This document shows, one piece after another, positions 1 to 6,125 of a stretch of 8,834 nt of DNA. This DNA is from Lachnospiraceae bacterium. GTDB taxonomy: Bacteria > Bacillota > Clostridia > Lachnospirales > Lachnospiraceae. Every line of letters begins with the position of its first letter. Within the stretch, counting starts at the first letter, position 1. A program made the translations under genes and the position numbers. The stretch lies in NCBI GenBank assembly GCA_024684155.1, contig JAIKXK010000066.1, positions 1 through 8,834 on the forward strand, written 5' to 3'. The notes beneath the pieces were generated by a model. It worked only from the letters and a program-made list of their open reading frames with translations. It did not search any database and was not told the DNA's origin.

Positions 1-210
1 TGCAATATCACAGAATAATTTATTTCAAAAACAGTTCTTCGTTATCTATATTCCACCAATTATTTTTTTAAGTTTTTTGTCATCCTATATTTATCATAAA
101 TTCTTATTTTTTAATTATTTTTATCATCACCCATTATTACATACTTCACATAATTTATTATTTCACTGTCTATATTCTTAATTTAACCGCATTTATTCTT
201 TTTAAATTAA

Positions 211-738
211 CTACTTTAATGCTGTTTCCAGCTTATCAACATAATCTAAAATTTCATCATACATCTCCTTAGCATCCATCTTATGATGTATGGTCTGACC
301 ACCAAAGCTTTTCCATACTCCATTATGACCATTGATTCCATTTTCAAACTTGATTCCATGGAAGTTTCTCCCAGCATTCTCCCAATCCATAAGATTTACT
401 GTAAAGTCATCAATCAAAATATTAATTCCATCCTGATCCACATAGGAAGCTTTAGAAGATCCACAAGGCACAAAGAACTTCTCCATATCTCCAAGATTCT
501 GATTTTCTAACCAAATCAACTTCTCCCAGGCAGAATGATCATCTTCAAAAACTGCGGAAAGAACTGCAACATGAAACCTCGAATCCTCTTTCATGCGCTG
601 CATAAGTTCAATGATATTTTTCTGCACAGGACGATTCAAAAAATACCCCTTTTCCTCCATCTGTTCTACAGAATCATCTCTTCCGTAAACCGCCTGAACA
701 CCATCCATATCAAAATAAATATTCACCTTGTTTTCCAT
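211..738 (-). CDS. HAD-superfamily 5'-nucleotidase-like protein
   Basis: 175-residue soluble protein resembling the short 5'(3')-deoxyribonucleotidase-type HAD phosphatases of Firmicutes and phages, which dephosphorylate nucleoside monophosphates. HAD motif I is DMDGV, with D10 as likely nucleophile and D12 as acid/base. Motif II is the Ser in LSA (S61). K96 fits motif III, and the acidic pair D110-D111 in LIDDFT fits motif IV. The stretch after it (IKFENGIN, about 129-136) is typical of this subfamily, where the Asp-rich loop is followed by a Gly/Asn segment. A GGAGG lies 8 nt upstream of the ATG, which supports the start. The gene stands alone, and I found no convincing hairpin terminator after the stop. 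The substrate cannot be told from sequence, and the family has many uncharacterised members. Confidence 0.8.
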   Translation of the reverse strand: MENKVNIYFDMDGVQAVYGRDDSVEQMEEKGYFLNRPVQKNIIELMQRMKEDSRFHVAVLSAVFEDDHSAWEKLIWLENQNLGDMEKFFVPCGSSKASYVDQDGINILIDDFTVNLMDWENAGRNFHGIKFENGINGHNGVWKSFGGQTIHHKMDAKEMYDEILDYVDKLETALK

Positions 739-1059
739 AGAACAATCCTCCTTATTCCTAAAAGCATCTCTAATAAATTTTCAAGTTTACAAAGTTTTTA
801 ATCAGGATAACGGACTTGCTTATACCTGCTTTAATCTGTGTAACTCTACTAACTTCTCTATGCTCTCTTTTATCTATGTAGATTATCCTATTTTATGTGT
901 CCAAAAAAACGGACTCTTGTTTCCCCTTAAACTTCCTTTAAATGAATTTTTAAATGCTTGTTTTTGCTTGCAACTACGATTGCAAACTAGCAGTTACTTT
1001 TTCACTTAAAGCCCCTTAAACTTATAATTGAAAATAAGGTTCTTACATCAGAATCATAA
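739..1059. other. AT-rich intergenic region, no gene recognised
   Basis: This stretch between the HAD gene and the terminator of the permease gene has no supportable coding sequence; the short plus-strand frames here lack ribosome-binding sites and have low-complexity composition. Two small patterns are visible. A 12-bp direct repeat CCCCTTAAACTT occurs at 923-934 and 1012-1023. A TTGCAA pair forms a dyad at 968-973 and 980-985. The minus-strand promoter of the HAD gene must lie here, but no box pair stands out. Confidence 0.5.
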
Positions 1060-1140
1060 TAAAAAACGAAGTCTTATAAGACGATTCCAATAGTTCGGTT
1101 AGAATCCAGCCATTAAACATCGACACATAAAACTTCGCTT
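1060..1140 (-). terminator. Structured rho-independent terminator of the permease gene
   Basis: Read on the minus strand, arm 1137-1127 (CGAAGTTTTAT) pairs with arm 1077-1067 (ATAAGACTTCG) over 11 positions with one U-G wobble. The second arm is followed by a T-rich tail (TTTTTTATT), as in an intrinsic terminator. The roughly 49-nt loop holds a second hairpin, GATTCTAA/TTGGAATC (1106-1099 with 1090-1083), 8 pairs with one wobble. It begins 14 nt after the stop codon of the permease gene. The nested structure is larger than a normal terminator, so a 3'-UTR-derived small RNA is also possible. Confidence 0.75.
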
Positions 1141-1153
1141 TTTATTTATATAT

Positions 1154-1870
1154 TTACAGGTTTGTCACCACCATAGCAATTCCTGAGATTGCTAAAAAAA
1201 TGATTACCAATCTTTTTGCCGTTTTTTCATTTAAAAAACTACTACTTTTCATTCCAAGAAACAGCCCCACAAGTGCAAACGGGAACAACATTAAAGAGTG
1301 CTCCATACCAGAAACTGTTATGATTCCAAGCACACCATAAAGAATCATTCGAAATGTATTTTCTACAATAAACACCGCTGAAATATTTGCCTTAAACCCA
1401 CTACTGGAATCCGTTACTCTTCCAATATAGGCAGCCAATAAAGCACCTACTCCATATAGTCCACACATTATACCAGATAAAATTCCGATAAACCCTAACA
1501 CACCTTTTGATTCTTTGATTTGAATTGCTTTTTCTTCCCGTAAAAACATTTCAATAGAAAGAAGCACAACAATGATTCCAAATATAATCTTAATCAAAGT
1601 TGCATCTACATTTTTTAAAAATAACGCCCCTGGAATACTTCCTGCTAAAACCAATAGTGCCAAAGGAACCCACACTTTTTTATTTAATTCTTTTCTATTT
1701 TTCCACGTTAGAATAATATTTGTTGGATACCCTAACACCACCTCCACTGGTGAGATTGCAATATTGTTTGTTCCAAATCCTAAAATCGAAGTAAACACCA
1801 AAGTGTTTGCAAATCCACATAATCCTTTCACGTAAAAAGCCGCTAGCGTTGCTAATATCCACATACCCAT
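1154..1870 (-). CDS. TSUP (TauE/SafE) family membrane permease
   Basis: 238-residue polytopic membrane protein of the TSUP family (Pfam TauE-like), which exports or imports sulfonates, sulfite and related organic anions. About seven to eight hydrophobic segments can be seen, roughly 3-20, 22-55, 67-84, 92-110, 124-150, 161-185, 193-208 and 220-236. Two internal half-repeats carry the usual Gly-rich motif: GLCGF near 16-20 with GFG at 31-33, and GIMCGLYGVG near 133-142. A loop with basic residues follows the first hydrophobic block (WKNRKELNKK, 56-65). ATG at 1870 or the second ATG two codons in could start it; AGGA precedes both. No sulfur-metabolism gene is adjacent, so the substrate is unknown. 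It is transcribed alone, from the promoter at 1908 to the terminator at 1137-1067. Confidence 0.85.
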   Translation of the reverse strand: MGMWILATLAAFYVKGLCGFANTLVFTSILGFGTNNIAISPVEVVLGYPTNIILTWKNRKELNKKVWVPLALLVLAGSIPGALFLKNVDATLIKIIFGIIVVLLSIEMFLREEKAIQIKESKGVLGFIGILSGIMCGLYGVGALLAAYIGRVTDSSSGFKANISAVFIVENTFRMILYGVLGIITVSGMEHSLMLFPFALVGLFLGMKSSSFLNEKTAKRLVIIFLAISGIAMVVTNL

Positions 1871-1907
1871 TTGTTTTTCCTACTTTCCTCTCAAGTCAAC
1901 GTTTCTA

Positions 1908-1916
1908 ATTATAGCA
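1908..1916 (-). promoter_or_regulatory. Extended -10 promoter for the permease gene
   Basis: On the minus strand, TGCTATAAT gives a consensus TATAAT (1913-1908) preceded by the TGn of an extended -10 element. No good -35 box lies 16-18 bp upstream, as expected where an extended -10 compensates. The predicted start near 1901 leaves a leader of about 30 nt before the ATG at 1870. Confidence 0.6.
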
Positions 1917-2033
1917 CTTTCTTGCTTTTATTCTAGAGAGATTTTATATGGACTATTTTTATTAATTAACTGTTAAAATCCAGAAATTACTTTTAGTAAT
2001 TTTTCACTTCCTTTGTAATATTTTGAACTTTTC

Positions 2034-2150
2034 CGATACTATTTATCGTTTTGAGCTTTCTTCGATACTGTTTATCGTTTTGAACTTTTTCGATACTGTT
2101 TATCGTTTTGGGCTTTTTCGATACTGTTTATCGTTTTGGGCTTTTTTGAA
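2034..2150. repeat. 28-bp tandem repeat array with small dyads
   Basis: Four copies start at 2034, 2063, 2091 and 2119, with spacings 29, 28 and 28 bp. Each has CGATACTGTTTATCG (first copy CGATACTATTTATCG), a dyad of 5-bp arms around a 5-nt loop, followed by TTTTG and a pyrimidine run. A partial copy (TTTTGAACTTTT) precedes the first unit at 2021. The array ends just before the stop codon of the nuclease-like gene, so it forms the 3' untranslated end of that minus-strand gene. On the plus strand each dyad is followed by T residues, but a 5-bp A/T-rich stem is too weak to be called a terminator. Confidence 0.9.
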
Positions 2151-2151
2151 T

Positions 2152-2976
2152 TTATTTTGATATTATCTGTTCGATCACTCTCCTTACTTGCTTTGTATTT
2201 AGTGGCACTTCCATACTTTCAAATGTAACAAATAAATCTTTCCCTAGAACAATTCCGTTTTCTTCATACAAGTTTATTTTTTTCACAAACTGTTCTGCAT
2301 ACTCCGGATTATCCATCATTCCAAAATGCTCAAGATACGATATTTCTCCAGATTCTATATTTAACGTCGTAAAATCTGGATAAATTATCTTTTTAAAACC
2401 ACTTATTTTCACTTCCAATGGTCGTTCATATTTGTAAAGCAACTTATCACTATACTGATTAAGTGCATTCGCAATAATTACCTCTGACTTTGAGCGCACC
2501 ATTTCTTTTTTATCTGTTTCAAATATCTTCAACTCGTCATTATAACTATTCTCTTGGATTTCTTCCGTCATCCATTTCTCTAATATCGCTATCCTGTTAT
2601 CTTCATATAATTCCAGTGGAATATCTTTTAACTCGCCTATCTTTTCATAACCTCTTTCCCTAAAATCTAAATCATATCCTTCAAGAAACTTATCAATTAA
2701 CATCAGATTTTTCCGAATACTTTTTATAAAAAGCTGATCATATTTTTTCTGTCCCAGTTGCTTTAAAGTCTTTTTATCTTTTTTAGAAATGTACTCTCGT
2801 ATACATTTTCCGTCTTTATCTTTATATTGTTTTGTATAGTATTCATGGTGATATTTTTTCTCTTTAAGCATATTTCCTGGTGGTGCATTTTGCAGACTAT
2901 CTTCTAACTTCACTAATATCAACTCATATTGTTGTTTAACCTGTTCTAATTCACGATAAATCTTACTTTCATTCAT
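2152..2976 (-). CDS. Solitary PD-(D/E)XK nuclease-like protein
   Basis: A protein of 274 residues from the preferred start (numbering here follows the longer 276-residue reading). The N-terminus (about 5-30) is probably a helical coiled coil. Next comes a basic Tyr/Lys-rich region (43-95) of the kind seen in uncharacterised Lachnospiraceae proteins. The C-terminal part carries a PD-(D/E)XK-like core: S166-E167 in RSKSEVIIANAL, YERPLE at 185-190, P202-D203 in YPDF, and E218-H219 in YLEHFG, with K234/K235 as a possible distal lysine. The lysine usual after the second acidic residue is replaced by His-Phe, so activity is unproven. GGAGG (2990-2986) lies only 3 nt from the ATG at 2982 but 9 nt from the ATG at 2976, so I prefer 2976. 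The gene is bracketed by two tandem-repeat arrays and has no restriction or methylase partner. Confidence 0.65.
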   Translation of the reverse strand: MNESKIYRELEQVKQQYELILVKLEDSLQNAPPGNMLKEKKYHHEYYTKQYKDKDGKCIREYISKKDKKTLKQLGQKKYDQLFIKSIRKNLMLIDKFLEGYDLDFRERGYEKIGELKDIPLELYEDNRIAILEKWMTEEIQENSYNDELKIFETDKKEMVRSKSEVIIANALNQYSDKLLYKYERPLEVKISGFKKIIYPDFTTLNIESGEISYLEHFGMMDNPEYAEQFVKKINLYEENGIVLGKDLFVTFESMEVPLNTKQVRRVIEQIISK

Positions 2977-3020
2977 ATTCATTTTCCTCCTTTATTTCTA
3001 TTTTTCCCTTTTCATAACTT

Positions 3021-3308
3021 ACTTTTTCGGGACCTTCTGACTTTTCTTGGATTTCTTGGATATTGTCCGAAGGTTCTTCAATTCACTTTTCGGGACCTTC
3101 TGACTTTTCTTGGATTTCTTGGATATTGTCCGAAGGTCCTTCAATTCACTTTTTGCGACCTTCTGACTTTTCTTTGATTTCCTGGATTTTGTCCGAAGGT
3201 TCTTCAATTCACTTTTTGCGACCTTCTGACTTTTCTTGGATTTCTTGGATTTTGTTCGAAAGTCCTTCAATTCACTTTTTGCGACCTTCTGACTTTTTTG
3301 ACTTTTTT
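3021..3308 (-). repeat. 63-bp tandem repeat array A, in the leader of the nuclease gene
   Basis: GACCTTCTGAC recurs at 3031, 3094, 3157, 3220 and 3283, exactly 63 bp apart, giving about 4.5 copies. Each full unit also contains GTCCGAAGGTC or a one- or two-base variant, which pairs with the first element as an imperfect 11-bp inverted repeat around a T-rich (plus) or A-rich (minus) 23-nt spacer. Because 63 is a multiple of three, a minus-strand frame stays open (3270-3019, a 21-residue Lys/Ser-rich repeat), but it has no ATG, no Shine-Dalgarno site and ends inside the leader. A long plus-strand frame is open as well. I regard these frames as by-products. The array lies between the promoter at 3340-3368 and the nuclease start. 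Confidence 0.9.
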
Positions 3309-3339
3309 ATAAAAATATTAGAACTTTATTAGTAATCCT

Positions 3340-3368
3340 ATTGTAACGAGGCAGGTTTTAAATCTCAA
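3340..3368 (-). promoter_or_regulatory. Near-consensus sigma-A promoter for the nuclease gene
   Basis: On the minus strand, TTGAGA (3368-3363) and TACAAT (3345-3340) are separated by exactly 17 bp; each hexamer is one mismatch from consensus. Transcription would begin near 3333, so the transcript would carry a leader of about 350 nt. That leader includes all of the 63-bp array before the nuclease-like gene. Confidence 0.7.
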
Positions 3369-3415
3369 TTAAAATTCTATTAACAATTTATTAAAAATTT
3401 ATAAACTCTAACAAT

Positions 3416-3489
3416 AAAAGCGGAGCATCAAAGCCCATACCCTTTGTTAAACCATAAGTCTGACAAACAGGCAAGCTTTAATGCTCCGC
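3416..3489 (-). terminator. 15-bp-stem hairpin terminator after the ATC-hydrolase-like gene
   Basis: Minus-strand arm 3489-3475 (GCGGAGCATTAAAGC) pairs with 3434-3420 (GCTTTGATGCTCCGC) over all 15 positions, with a single U-G pair on the minus-strand RNA; read on the plus strand that position is an A-C mismatch. This argues for minus-strand function. The second arm is followed by TTTTATT. The loop is 40 nt, long for a plain terminator. It lies about 310 nt beyond the stop codon of the ATC-hydrolase-like gene and just ahead of the promoter of the nuclease gene, so it plausibly ends the mgsA operon. A small structured RNA or a mobile repeat is the alternative. Confidence 0.7.
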
Positions 3490-3531
3490 ATCCCCCTCAT
3501 TACAACTTGTATTTCTTATTAACTCCCCTTC

Positions 3532-3556
3532 GTTAGCTTATCTCTATCCCGCTAAC
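3532..3556. repeat. Inverted repeat GTTAGC/GCTAAC
   Basis: GTTAGC (3532-3537) and GCTAAC (3551-3556) form a perfect 6-bp dyad with a 13-nt spacer. Its right arm overlaps the first unit of the 30-33-bp repeat array, so it may be a diverged terminal copy of that array or an added structure in the 3' untranslated region of the minus-strand gene. Confidence 0.5.
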
Positions 3557-3708
3557 TCCATCGAGTTAATCTATTTTGTTTCTTTCAACTCCATCGAGTT
3601 AATCTTTTTTCTCACTAACACCGACAGGTTAATCTATTTTCTCTCTAACACCGATAGGTTAATCTAATTTTCCACCAACATCGGCGAGTTAATCTATTTA
3701 TTTCTCAC
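3554..3708. repeat. Degenerate 30-33-bp tandem repeat array
   Basis: Five units start at 3554, 3587, 3617, 3647 and 3677 (steps 33, 30, 30, 30). The core is AAC(t/a)CC......GGTT or AACTCCATCGAGTT, followed by AATCTATTTT and a pyrimidine-rich filler. The first two units carry a perfect 5-bp dyad AACTC-CATC-GAGTT; the later three keep only the outer AAC/GTT. The array sits between the stop of the ATC-hydrolase-like gene and the hairpin at 3420-3489, so it would be in the 3' untranslated region. No coding frame is supported here. Confidence 0.8.
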
Positions 3709-3800
3709 AATTTATATCCTACTATTTTATATGATACTTTTCCAGTAAAATTTAAAAATATTTATTTTCTACCAAAACAGCATTTTACTCTTGGCATTCA

Positions 3801-4523
3801 TTATTTATATCCATTTTCCTGGGTGAACACCGGAGGCCAATAAGGCAAGGGTGTTTCTGTCAGTCTCGTCTTAAAGTCACAATAATCGCCGTCTTCAAAG
3901 CAGGTATGTTCACGCATTAATGGCAAACCCAACATACCAAACATAACATAATCTAAATTACATAAGTAAGGCATGTATTCTTCATATCCATGTTCTCTCG
4001 CAAACACAGAAAGAGGACAATATAAATTATGATAACTAATATCGCAGCCTTTTTCTGGTGGAATCTGAGTTTTCGTTATAAAGCTGCCGGGATTTTGTTT
4101 GACGTTCTCCTCGTTCTTTGCATCTTTTTTCAGCAAAAGCTTGTTCACAAAATCTGTCTTTGAGAACACCATCTTTACAATAGGTTTTACAAAACCAGGA
4201 ATACGACTCATTTTACGTTCATATGAACACACCATAAGATATCCAGTTTCTTCCAATGAAACGCCATAAGTTTTTAACACTTCACCCATGGATACAAAGC
4301 CAAAGGCACCAGTTAAATTCTTTGTTCCACTAGACTCATCGCCTCCGATATAAGGAAATTCTTCTAACATGTTCTTCTCATAATGAGTCCAAATTTCATC
4401 AAAGATTTCTTGAAAATTTTTCTTTGTTTTTTCTTCTAATTCCTTGGAAATAAGTTTTAAATATCCCAATAAATCTTTCTTAAACTTGTCTCTATTATTA
4501 GAATAATATTTGTGCATACTCAT
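3801..4523 (-). CDS. L-2-amino-thiazoline-4-carboxylate (ATC) hydrolase family protein
   Basis: About 240 residues, matching by eye the ATC hydrolase family, named for the Pseudomonas enzyme that opens the ATC ring to N-carbamoyl-L-cysteine. Most clostridial members are uncharacterised. Numbered from a TTG four codons earlier, diagnostic features are the YIGGDESSGTKNLTG region (62-76), a Tyr/Cys segment (SYHNLYCPL, 167-175), YLCNLDY (190-196, C192 and D195), R208 and the C-terminal TCFEDGDYCDF (211-221) with two cysteines. The longest open frame begins at TTG 4535, but that codon overlaps the GGGGAG ribosome-binding site. ATG 4523 (or 4517) is therefore the better start. It lies 75 nt behind the thioesterase-like gene, with a hairpin between, and is probably the last gene of the mgsA operon. 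The reaction is inferred from family only. Confidence 0.7.
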   Translation of the reverse strand: MSMHKYYSNNRDKFKKDLLGYLKLISKELEEKTKKNFQEIFDEIWTHYEKNMLEEFPYIGGDESSGTKNLTGAFGFVSMGEVLKTYGVSLEETGYLMVCSYERKMSRIPGFVKPIVKMVFSKTDFVNKLLLKKDAKNEENVKQNPGSFITKTQIPPEKGCDISYHNLYCPLSVFAREHGYEEYMPYLCNLDYVMFGMLGLPLMREHTCFEDGDYCDFKTRLTETPLPYWPPVFTQENGYK

Positions 4524-4576
4524 CTCACTCCCCAAATCATAATAATAACAAACCGCATTTCTGATGATTTTCTCCA

Positions 4577-4596
4577 GGTTAAAACTATTTCTAACC
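4577..4596 (-). other. Intercistronic hairpin without T-tract
   Basis: GGTTA at 4577 and TAACC at 4596 close a 20-nt dyad of about eight pairs (including one G-U) with a four-base loop. It begins three bases after the stop codon of the thioesterase-like gene on the minus strand. No T-run follows, so it is more likely a processing or mRNA-stability element between two operon genes than a terminator. Confidence 0.5.
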
Positions 4597-4598
4597 GC

Positions 4599-5474
4599 CT
4601 ATTCTTTTGATGTCTCCCACACATTTTCTACCCAATCAAGAAGTTCCCTTTTCAAGGCTTTTCGATCAGATAAACACTCTTTTGGACGTTGTCGTTCTGT
4701 TTTAAAAGCTAGTTTATAAAACCAAGGTATCTCGGTTGCCATCATGTGGCTCACATGTTCAAAAGAAACGTGCCGAAAACTATACGAAAACCCTGCTGCC
4801 TTTAAACGTTCTTCCATCAAACATGAGCTCTCATAGGATGGCCAAATTTCATCGTGTTTTGAAGATAAAAACAAAATTGGCGCAGTTATCTTTTCAATAG
4901 GAATTATAGTTTCTGGTGTTATGTCTTTTTCCTTGTTGAAGGTAATGATGTGCAGTTCTTTTTCCTTTAACAACATTTTCCCAATATGAAACTCTCGGCT
5001 CTTATATGGAGCAAAAGGAATTTCCCTTCCATTATAACTCCAACAGGACGTTCCCGATGGATGTTTGTTTTTACCAGAGCCAGCTAATCCTTCGCTAATA
5101 AAATAAGATGGCACTCTTGCCACAACACATGAAATTTCCGGAAACATGGATGCTGCCAAAAGTGCCAGCTCACTTCCCTTTGAGGTACCGTCAATTCCAA
5201 TATTTTGATACCCCATCTTTTTTAACCAGCAAATGGCTCGTTCCACATATTCTATTGGAATCCGACTAAGTTCTTTCGGCGTTTCTTTTGTTCTAAACAA
5301 ACCCAAAGCCAAAGCTGCTATTTGATTTTTTTCATAAAATTCTGCGGTCTTTTTTGTCAAAGTCATTCCACCATTAGACCCTGACATTACAATCATGACT
5401 TTTTCTTTTGTGTCATCTGCGGAAAAAAGAATCCCTTCGAATCCTTCATTTTTTACTGATGTAAATTTTATCAT
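4599..5474 (-). CDS. BAAT-C/acyl-CoA thioesterase-like alpha/beta hydrolase
   Basis: 291-residue cytosolic alpha/beta hydrolase resembling the C-terminal catalytic domain shared by bile acid-CoA:amino acid N-acyltransferases and acyl-CoA thioesterases. Visible elements are a first strand plus oxyanion loop (VMIVMSGSNGG, 26-36), a nucleophile elbow G96-T97-S98-K99-G100 with Ser as nucleophile, the segment after it (VVARVPS, 117-123), an acid at D208 in SSKHDEIWPS, and a histidine in FEHVSHMM (H243, or H240). The N-terminal thioesterase domain of the animal enzymes is absent, and the nucleophile is Ser rather than the Cys of true BAAT. Hydrolysis of a thioester or ester is therefore more likely than amino-acid conjugation. 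GGGGTGA precedes the ATG. It begins 43 nt after mgsA, which suggests co-transcription. The substrate is unknown. Confidence 0.75.
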   Translation of the reverse strand: MIKFTSVKNEGFEGILFSADDTKEKVMIVMSGSNGGMTLTKKTAEFYEKNQIAALALGLFRTKETPKELSRIPIEYVERAICWLKKMGYQNIGIDGTSKGSELALLAASMFPEISCVVARVPSYFISEGLAGSGKNKHPSGTSCWSYNGREIPFAPYKSREFHIGKMLLKEKELHIITFNKEKDITPETIIPIEKITAPILFLSSKHDEIWPSYESSCLMEERLKAAGFSYSFRHVSFEHVSHMMATEIPWFYKLAFKTERQRPKECLSDRKALKRELLDWVENVWETSKE

Positions 5475-5517
5475 TACATCACCCCTATTTAGATTTATAG
5501 AAATCTCCCACTATTTT

Positions 5518-5988
5518 TTATAGCAAAGTCTCTGCGCGATGCGCGATATTTTGTTTAAAATTCATAACATCGTGATCATATTCCATATCCATATATGCAG
5601 AGCGGATTAAAAAATCTGCAGTTGCTTTATTGTTTGCAAATGGAATGTCGTAAACCTGAGCAATACGCATAAGTGCTTTTACATCTGGATCATGAGGAGC
5701 AGCTGTCAAAGGATCTGAGAAAAAGATTACGAAATCAACTTTTCCTTCTACAATCTTTGCTCCAATCTGCTGATCTCCACCAAGTGGACCAGAGTTATAT
5801 CCACGAACTGGAAGTCCTGTAGCATCTGTAATCATACGAGCTGTTGTTCCTGTTCCACAAAGGAAATGATTCTTTAATGTTTCTGCATTTTCTTTACACC
5901 ACTCAATAAGCTCAGCCTTTTTTCCATCATGAGCAATGAGGGCAATGTTTTTTTGTTTTCCAATAGTAAGTGTTATTGTGTCTGTCAT
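5518..5988 (-). CDS. mgsA: Methylglyoxal synthase
   Basis: 156-residue enzyme converting dihydroxyacetone phosphate to methylglyoxal and phosphate, a bypass of lower glycolysis used when phosphate is limiting or sugar phosphates accumulate. All expected active-site residues are present: H20 in ALIAHDGKK, the GTGTT phosphate-binding loop (45-49), D72 in GGDQQIGA, D92 in FFSDPL, H99 and D102 in PHDPDVKAL. They match H19, D71, D91, H98 and D101 of the E. coli enzyme. Length is normal for the family. GGAG lies 5 nt upstream of the ATG. It appears to be the first gene of an operon with the thioesterase-like and ATC-hydrolase-like genes, behind an extended -10 promoter at about 6065-6073. Confidence 0.95.
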   Translation of the reverse strand: MTDTITLTIGKQKNIALIAHDGKKAELIEWCKENAETLKNHFLCGTGTTARMITDATGLPVRGYNSGPLGGDQQIGAKIVEGKVDFVIFFSDPLTAAPHDPDVKALMRIAQVYDIPFANNKATADFLIRSAYMDMEYDHDVMNFKQNIAHRAETLL

Positions 5989-6026
5989 GTTGTCTCCTTT
6001 TCATCTTCTATTTAAGTACTAATCAA

Positions 6027-6043
6027 AAATAATTCGATTATTT
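6027..6043. promoter_or_regulatory. Dyad in the mgsA leader
   Basis: AAATAAT-TCG-ATTATTT is a perfect 7-bp inverted repeat with a 3-bp centre. It lies between the predicted transcription start (near 6058) and the mgsA ribosome-binding site. It could be an operator or a leader hairpin; no regulator family is recognised from it. Confidence 0.4.
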
Positions 6044-6064
6044 CTTACACATTTCATCTCTCAT

Positions 6065-6073
6065 ATTTTACCA
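6065..6073 (-). promoter_or_regulatory. Extended -10 promoter for mgsA
   Basis: On the minus strand, TGGTAAAAT reads as TGn plus TAAAAT (one mismatch from TATAAT). No good -35 lies at 16-18 bp. The predicted start near 6058 would give a leader of about 70 nt containing the dyad at 6027-6043. The upstream hydrolase gene ends only 53 bp away, so read-through from it is also possible. Confidence 0.45.
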
Positions 6074-6125
6074 CATCAGAAATATTAATTATGTGTAAAG
6101 CAAACAAATTTTATGTAAAAATTTT

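Noticed and set aside
1..210. Possible gene or element at the left edge
   Set aside because: T-rich sequence with no open frame, no ribosome-binding site and no clear hairpin; I see nothing supportable.
923..1023. 12-bp direct repeats CCCCTTAAACTT as ends of a small mobile element
   Set aside because: The 77 bp between them show no inverted termini or coding content; likely a chance or slippage repeat.
3019..3270. 83-residue Lys/Ser-rich repeat ORF on the minus strand
   Set aside because: It starts at a TTG inside the array with no ribosome-binding site, the opposite strand is also open, and the related array keeps a different frame. Better explained as a 63-bp repeat with a period divisible by three.
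3450..3494. 14-codon ORF (MRSIKACLFVRLMV) on the minus strand across the 3420-3489 hairpin
   Set aside because: The G-rich run abuts the ATG with no spacing and the sequence is explained by the terminator stem.
3532..3708. Possible CRISPR array
   Set aside because: The whole period is only 30-33 bp including the conserved core, the fillers are low-complexity pyrimidine runs rather than unique spacers, and no cas gene is present. The other four arrays fail for the same reason: full-length units with no unique spacers.
4524..4535. TTG start for the ATC-hydrolase-like gene
   Set aside because: The TTG overlaps the GGGGAG Shine-Dalgarno; an ATG follows four codons on.
4599..5474. Bile-acid conjugating enzyme (true BAAT)
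   Set aside because: The nucleophile is Ser, not Cys, and the N-terminal thioesterase domain is missing; only the hydrolase fold is supported.
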